From: Alistipes sp. CAG:268
GTDB lineage: Bacteria; Bacteroidota; Bacteroidia; Bacteroidales; Rikenellaceae
NCBI GenBank assembly: GCA_000434235.1
Contig: FR891970.1
Location: 38,884-64,267 of the forward strand
DNA: 25,384 nt
Reading direction: 5' to 3'
Of the stretch, positions 22,296 through 25,384 are shown one piece after another. The notes beneath the pieces are model-generated. The model searched no databases, was not told the origin of the DNA, and saw only the letters and a program-made list of their open reading frames with translations. Each line of letters begins with the position of its first letter. The first letter of the stretch is position 1. A program made the position numbers and the translations under genes.

Positions 22296-23348
22296 ATGGA
22301 ACAGAAAACCTTCGATCCGGACGGCGTCGGCGTGGACAACGGGACCTATTTCGGTCTTCCGTTCGATCCCGAGACGGCGGAACTGGTGCTTGTTTCGGCC
22401 CCCTGGGACGTGACGGTCTCCTACGGTGCCGGTACGGCCTATGCCCCCGATGCGATCATCGAGGCTTCGACGCAACTCGACTTCCACGATCCGCTGGCCC
22501 CCGGGGCCTGGCGCCGCGGCATCGCCACGGCCGACGTGGACTATGCCCTGCAGGAATCGTCGCAGCGGCTGCGGGTCGATGCCTCGCGGGTGATCGACCA
22601 CCTCGAGGGCGGCGGTTCGCCCGACGACGAATACGTTGTGCGCAAGCTGCGGCGCGTGAACGAGGGTTGTGCGGCGATGAACGCCAACATCGAGGAGCAG
22701 GCTTCGCGCTGGCTCGATGCGGGCAAGACGGTGGGGCTGGTCGGTGGCGACCATTCGACCCCCTACGGGCTGATCCGCGCCCTCGGCCGGCGGCATGCGT
22801 CGTTCGGTATCCTGCACATCGATGCCCACTGCGACCTCAGGGAGGCCTACGAAGGGTTCGAATATTCGCATGCCTCGATCATGTTCAACGTGCTGCGCGA
22901 CGTGCCCCAGGTGTCGCGCCTGGTGCAGGTCGGCGTACGCGACTTCAGCGCCGGGGAGGCTGCCCGCGCCGCTTCCGATGCCCGGATCTCGACTTTCGAC
23001 GACCTGTCGCTGGCCGGTGCGGCCTTCGACGGAGTGACCTGGAGCGAACAGTGCCGGAAGATCGTGGCCGCGCTGCCCGACGAGGTCTATGTCAGCTTCG
23101 ACATCGACGGACTCTCGTTCGAGAACTGCCCCCACACCGGGACGCCCGTATCGGGCGGCCTGACCTTCAACCAGGCGGTCTGGCTGCTGGCCGAGGTCGT
23201 GCGCTCGGGACGCCGCATCATCGGCTTCGACATGGTCGAGGTGACGCCTGCGTCCGACGACCGGATCGACGCCATCACCGGAGCGCGCATCTTGTGGAAA
23301 CTGTGCGGGCTGACCCTGCGGTCGCACGCCGAAAACCCGCAGCGGTAG
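22296..23348 (+). CDS. Arginase/agmatinase family ureohydrolase
   Basis: A 350-residue binuclear-manganese hydrolase. Metal ligands are visible in order: His153 (VGGDHSTP), Asp176, His178 and Asp180 (HIDAHCDLR), and Asp269 and Asp271 (SFDIDGL); the family glutamate is E315 (MVEVTP). Enzymes of this fold release urea from agmatine, arginine or related guanidino compounds, giving putrescine or ornithine. The substrate cannot be assigned from these residues. At 350 residues it is longer than many agmatinases (about 300); an extra segment at 85-130 accounts for much of this. No speA (arginine decarboxylase) is nearby. It is the first gene of a tight + strand operon, with one base between its stop and the nhaA ATG. 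Confidence 0.92.
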   Translation: MEQKTFDPDGVGVDNGTYFGLPFDPETAELVLVSAPWDVTVSYGAGTAYAPDAIIEASTQLDFHDPLAPGAWRRGIATADVDYALQESSQRLRVDASRVIDHLEGGGSPDDEYVVRKLRRVNEGCAAMNANIEEQASRWLDAGKTVGLVGGDHSTPYGLIRALGRRHASFGILHIDAHCDLREAYEGFEYSHASIMFNVLRDVPQVSRLVQVGVRDFSAGEAARAASDARISTFDDLSLAGAAFDGVTWSEQCRKIVAALPDEVYVSFDIDGLSFENCPHTGTPVSGGLTFNQAVWLLAEVVRSGRRIIGFDMVEVTPASDDRIDAITGARILWKLCGLTLRSHAENPQR

Positions 23349-23349
23349 G

Positions 23350-24738
23350 ATGGGGATCTTTACCCGATTCGGCTGGATCCGGCGGTTGAGGAGCGTGGTC
23401 TTCGGCGTGCGCCGGTTCATGCAGGCTCCCTGGGCCGGGGGCGTGGTGCTGCTGACGTGTGTCGCCATCGCCATGCTGCTGGCCAATCTCCCCGCCACGG
23501 CGCTCTACTACCACCATCTGCTCGAGACCGAACTCTCGGCGATGGTCCATTCGCCCGAAGGGGTGATCGACTGGATCTTCCCCCGCGGGATGACCGTCGA
23601 GAAGTTTATCAACGACGGTCTGATGGTCGTCTTTTTCTTCTCGGTAGGGCTGGAAATCAAACGCGAAATCGTCTGCGGCCGGCTCTCGACCCGCCAGCAG
23701 GCCATCCTCCCGGTGGTGGCCGCCCTCGGCGGCATGCTTGCGCCGGCACTTGTCTTCACGCTCTTCAACCACGGTACGGCCGCGGCCAACGGCTGGGGAA
23801 TCCCGACGGCGACCGACATCGCCTTTGCCGTGGGCATCCTCTCGATGGTTGGCGATCGCGTGCCGGTCTCGCTCAAGATCTTTCTTACGGCACTGGCCAT
23901 CGCCGATGACCTCGGTGCCATTCTGGTCATCGCCCTCTTTTACGGGGGCGAGGTGCGGTTGGGCTACCTGCTTGCGGCTTTGGCGGTCATGGCTTTGGTC
24001 TACGGTATGAAGCGCCTCGGTGAGAAGCGGATGGGTTTCTATCTGGTCCCGGCAGTCATCATCTGGGGACTGTTCTACTACTCGGGGGTGCACTCGACCC
24101 TTTCGGGGGTGGCGATGGCCATGCTCATCCCGATGGAGCCGCGCTACGGAAAGGAGTATTTCGTCCGCAAGATGGCCTCTCTGAAGGGGGCTTTCGAGTC
24201 GATTGCAACCTCCGGGGACGATTTCCCCGACGAGGAACAGCGGGCCTGCCTGCGCCGCGTCAGGCAGTTGTCCTCCCGCTCGGTCGGGATGTCCTACCGG
24301 CTGGAGGAGGCGCTGGCTCCCTATGTAACCTTCCTCATTATGCCGATCTTTGCCTTGGCGAATGCCGGGGTCGGCATCGCCTCGCCCGAATATTTCCGGA
24401 TCTTCGCCCATTCGCCCGAGATCGGGTCGATTGGCATGGGGGTCTTCTTCGGACTGGTCGTGGGCAAGCCGCTGGGCATATTCCTTGCGGCGTGGATCTC
24501 CGTGAAGATGGGGCTGGCTGCCATGCCCGAAGGGGCTTCGTGGCGGATGCTGCTGGCGGTGGCCTGCCTGGGCGGCATCGGCTTCACGATGTCGCTCTTC
24601 GTCGATTCGCTCGCATTCTCCGATGTGGCGCTCATCGACCGCGGCAAGATCGCCATCCTGATGGGTTCGGCAGCGGCCGCCGTGTTGGGTACCTTATTAA
24701 TATGGATCTTCGGTAAACGGAACAAACAACTGACTTGA
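23350..24738 (+). CDS. nhaA: Na+/H+ antiporter NhaA
   Basis: A 462-residue multi-pass inner-membrane antiporter that extrudes Na+ in exchange for H+ and regulates internal pH. The ion-binding aspartate pair is Asp186-Asp187 in LAIADDLGAI, equivalent to D163/D164 of E. coli. The crossed-helix segment TATDIAFAVG lies at 153-162, and Lys373 in GKPLGI corresponds to the K300 region. GLEIKREIVCGRL (100-112) and GGIGFTMSLFVDSLAF (408-423) are family signatures. It is longer than the E. coli protein (388 residues), mainly through a hydrophilic insert at about 275-315 (GAFESIATSGDDFPDEEQ) and an N-terminal basic extension. It is probably translated together with the ureohydrolase. The next gene starts 6 bp after the stop. 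Confidence 0.97.
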   Translation: MGIFTRFGWIRRLRSVVFGVRRFMQAPWAGGVVLLTCVAIAMLLANLPATALYYHHLLETELSAMVHSPEGVIDWIFPRGMTVEKFINDGLMVVFFFSVGLEIKREIVCGRLSTRQQAILPVVAALGGMLAPALVFTLFNHGTAAANGWGIPTATDIAFAVGILSMVGDRVPVSLKIFLTALAIADDLGAILVIALFYGGEVRLGYLLAALAVMALVYGMKRLGEKRMGFYLVPAVIIWGLFYYSGVHSTLSGVAMAMLIPMEPRYGKEYFVRKMASLKGAFESIATSGDDFPDEEQRACLRRVRQLSSRSVGMSYRLEEALAPYVTFLIMPIFALANAGVGIASPEYFRIFAHSPEIGSIGMGVFFGLVVGKPLGIFLAAWISVKMGLAAMPEGASWRMLLAVACLGGIGFTMSLFVDSLAFSDVALIDRGKIAILMGSAAAAVLGTLLIWIFGKRNKQLT

Positions 24739-24743
24739 ACGAT

Positions 24744-25384
24744 ATGAAACGGAACGTGTGGTTGCTCCCGCTGCTGGCACTGCTGGCCGGAGCCTGCTCG
24801 AAGCACTCGGGCGGAGGCGCGAAACTCGCCTCGGACACCGACTCGGTGGCTTATGTGATCGGTATGAATGTGGGTTTGAACCTCCAGCGGATGGATTCGA
24901 CGATCAACGTCGATGCCGTCTGCGAGGGAATCCGCGACGTCTTCCGCGACAAGACGCGCCTCTCGGTTGAGCAGGCCGAGACTTTCTACCTGAGCTACCT
25001 CAATTATGCCCTGCCCGAAAAGGCGCGGGCCTACGAGGAGCAGTTCCTGGTCGATATCGCCACGTCGAACCGTTCGTATGCCCGTACCTCGTCGGGTGTG
25101 ACCTATACGGTGACCGAGGTGGGAGATCAGGGACGCATTCCGACCTCGGACCGCGACAGCGTCGAGGTGCGCTATGTCATCTCCACGACCGACGGACGGC
25201 AGCTCTACTCCTCCTATGAGCGCGGCGACACGCTGCGCGTGCAGTTGCGCGACCTGCGTCCCGGTGTGCGGGAGAGTGTGAAACTCATCGGCCGGGGTGG
25301 CCGGATCGAGTCGTGGATACCCTCGGCCGAGGCCTACGGCGCCGAAGGCGACAAGGAGCTCGGCGTGGCCCCGAACACGACGCT
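24744..25384 (+). CDS. FKBP-type peptidyl-prolyl isomerase lipoprotein, Mip-like (3' end outside window)
   Basis: The first 213 residues are visible and the frame is open at the window end. The N terminus is a lipoprotein signal (MKRNVWLLPLLALLAGACSK) with Cys18 as the lipidation site; the lipobox AGAC is slightly off consensus. Residues 28-110 (DTDSVAYVIGMNVGLNLQRMD...) match the helical dimerisation domain of Mip/FkpA-type isomerases. From about 115 on, the pattern TSSGVTYTVTEVGDQG...DSVEVRYVISTTDGRQLYSSYERGDTLRVQL, and then IPSAEAYGAEG, is an FKBP fold, although the active-site aromatic set is incomplete in what is visible. It probably acts as a folding factor attached to an envelope membrane. 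Last visible gene of the ureohydrolase-nhaA operon. Confidence 0.88.
   Translation, partial: MKRNVWLLPLLALLAGACSKHSGGGAKLASDTDSVAYVIGMNVGLNLQRMDSTINVDAVCEGIRDVFRDKTRLSVEQAETFYLSYLNYALPEKARAYEEQFLVDIATSNRSYARTSSGVTYTVTEVGDQGRIPTSDRDSVEVRYVISTTDGRQLYSSYERGDTLRVQLRDLRPGVRESVKLIGRGGRIESWIPSAEAYGAEGDKELGVAPNTT

Overview
The window looks like core chromosome from a high-GC member of the Bacteroidales, most likely Alistipes (Rikenellaceae). The evidence is the Bacteroidetes-type promoter core (TAnnTTTG, several copies with TTTG 19-20 bp upstream), the rpmB-rpmG-DUF4295 ribosomal cluster, the PdxB branch of pyridoxal phosphate synthesis, weak Shine-Dalgarno sequences, and GC-rich coding sequence with AT-rich gaps. 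The genus is inferred from composition and was not tested by search. I saw no tRNA, rRNA, CRISPR array, insertion sequence or phage gene.

Layout. 1-272: the 3' end of a PMCA-type calcium P-type ATPase (+), facing gdhA (-) across a bidirectional terminator. 1794-4799 (-): a 1001-residue protein with receiver-like domains fused to a PEP-synthase-type ATP-grasp domain, divergent from a + strand set of a GNAT-like protein, gcvT and a dihydroorotate-dehydrogenase-like flavoprotein (4876-8191). 8311-11724 (-): an HD phosphohydrolase, then an RNA/division cluster read in the order ZapB-like coiled coil, zapA, a probable 6S RNA, and rny (RNase Y). 11841-14121 (-): ftsY and rimO, overlapping by 14 bp. 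14334-15242 (+): a secreted protein of unknown function. 15336-17786 (-): two adjacent GT4 glycosyltransferases. 17939-18537 (-): rpmB, rpmG and the DUF4295 gene. 18703-21168 (-): pyrD and cinA. 21218-22213 (-): pdxB, divergent from a ureohydrolase, nhaA and an FKBP-type lipoprotein (22296 to the window end).

Most genes are housekeeping: nitrogen assimilation (gdhA), one-carbon metabolism (gcvT), pyrimidine synthesis (pyrD), vitamin B6 (pdxB), mRNA decay (rny), septation (zapA), membrane protein targeting (ftsY), and ribosome structure and modification (rpmB, rpmG, rimO). The points that deserve a second look are: the receiver/ATP-grasp fusion, which lacks every downstream phosphotransfer domain of PEP synthase; a 27-bp in-frame tandem duplication next to the catalytic serine of CinA; the DHODH-like protein without the catalytic base motif; the class 2-like PyrD with Cys at the usual Ser position and a long acidic tail; the probable 6S RNA with a neighbouring 70-nt tract free of A; and twin palindromes 41 bp apart between ftsY and the secreted protein.
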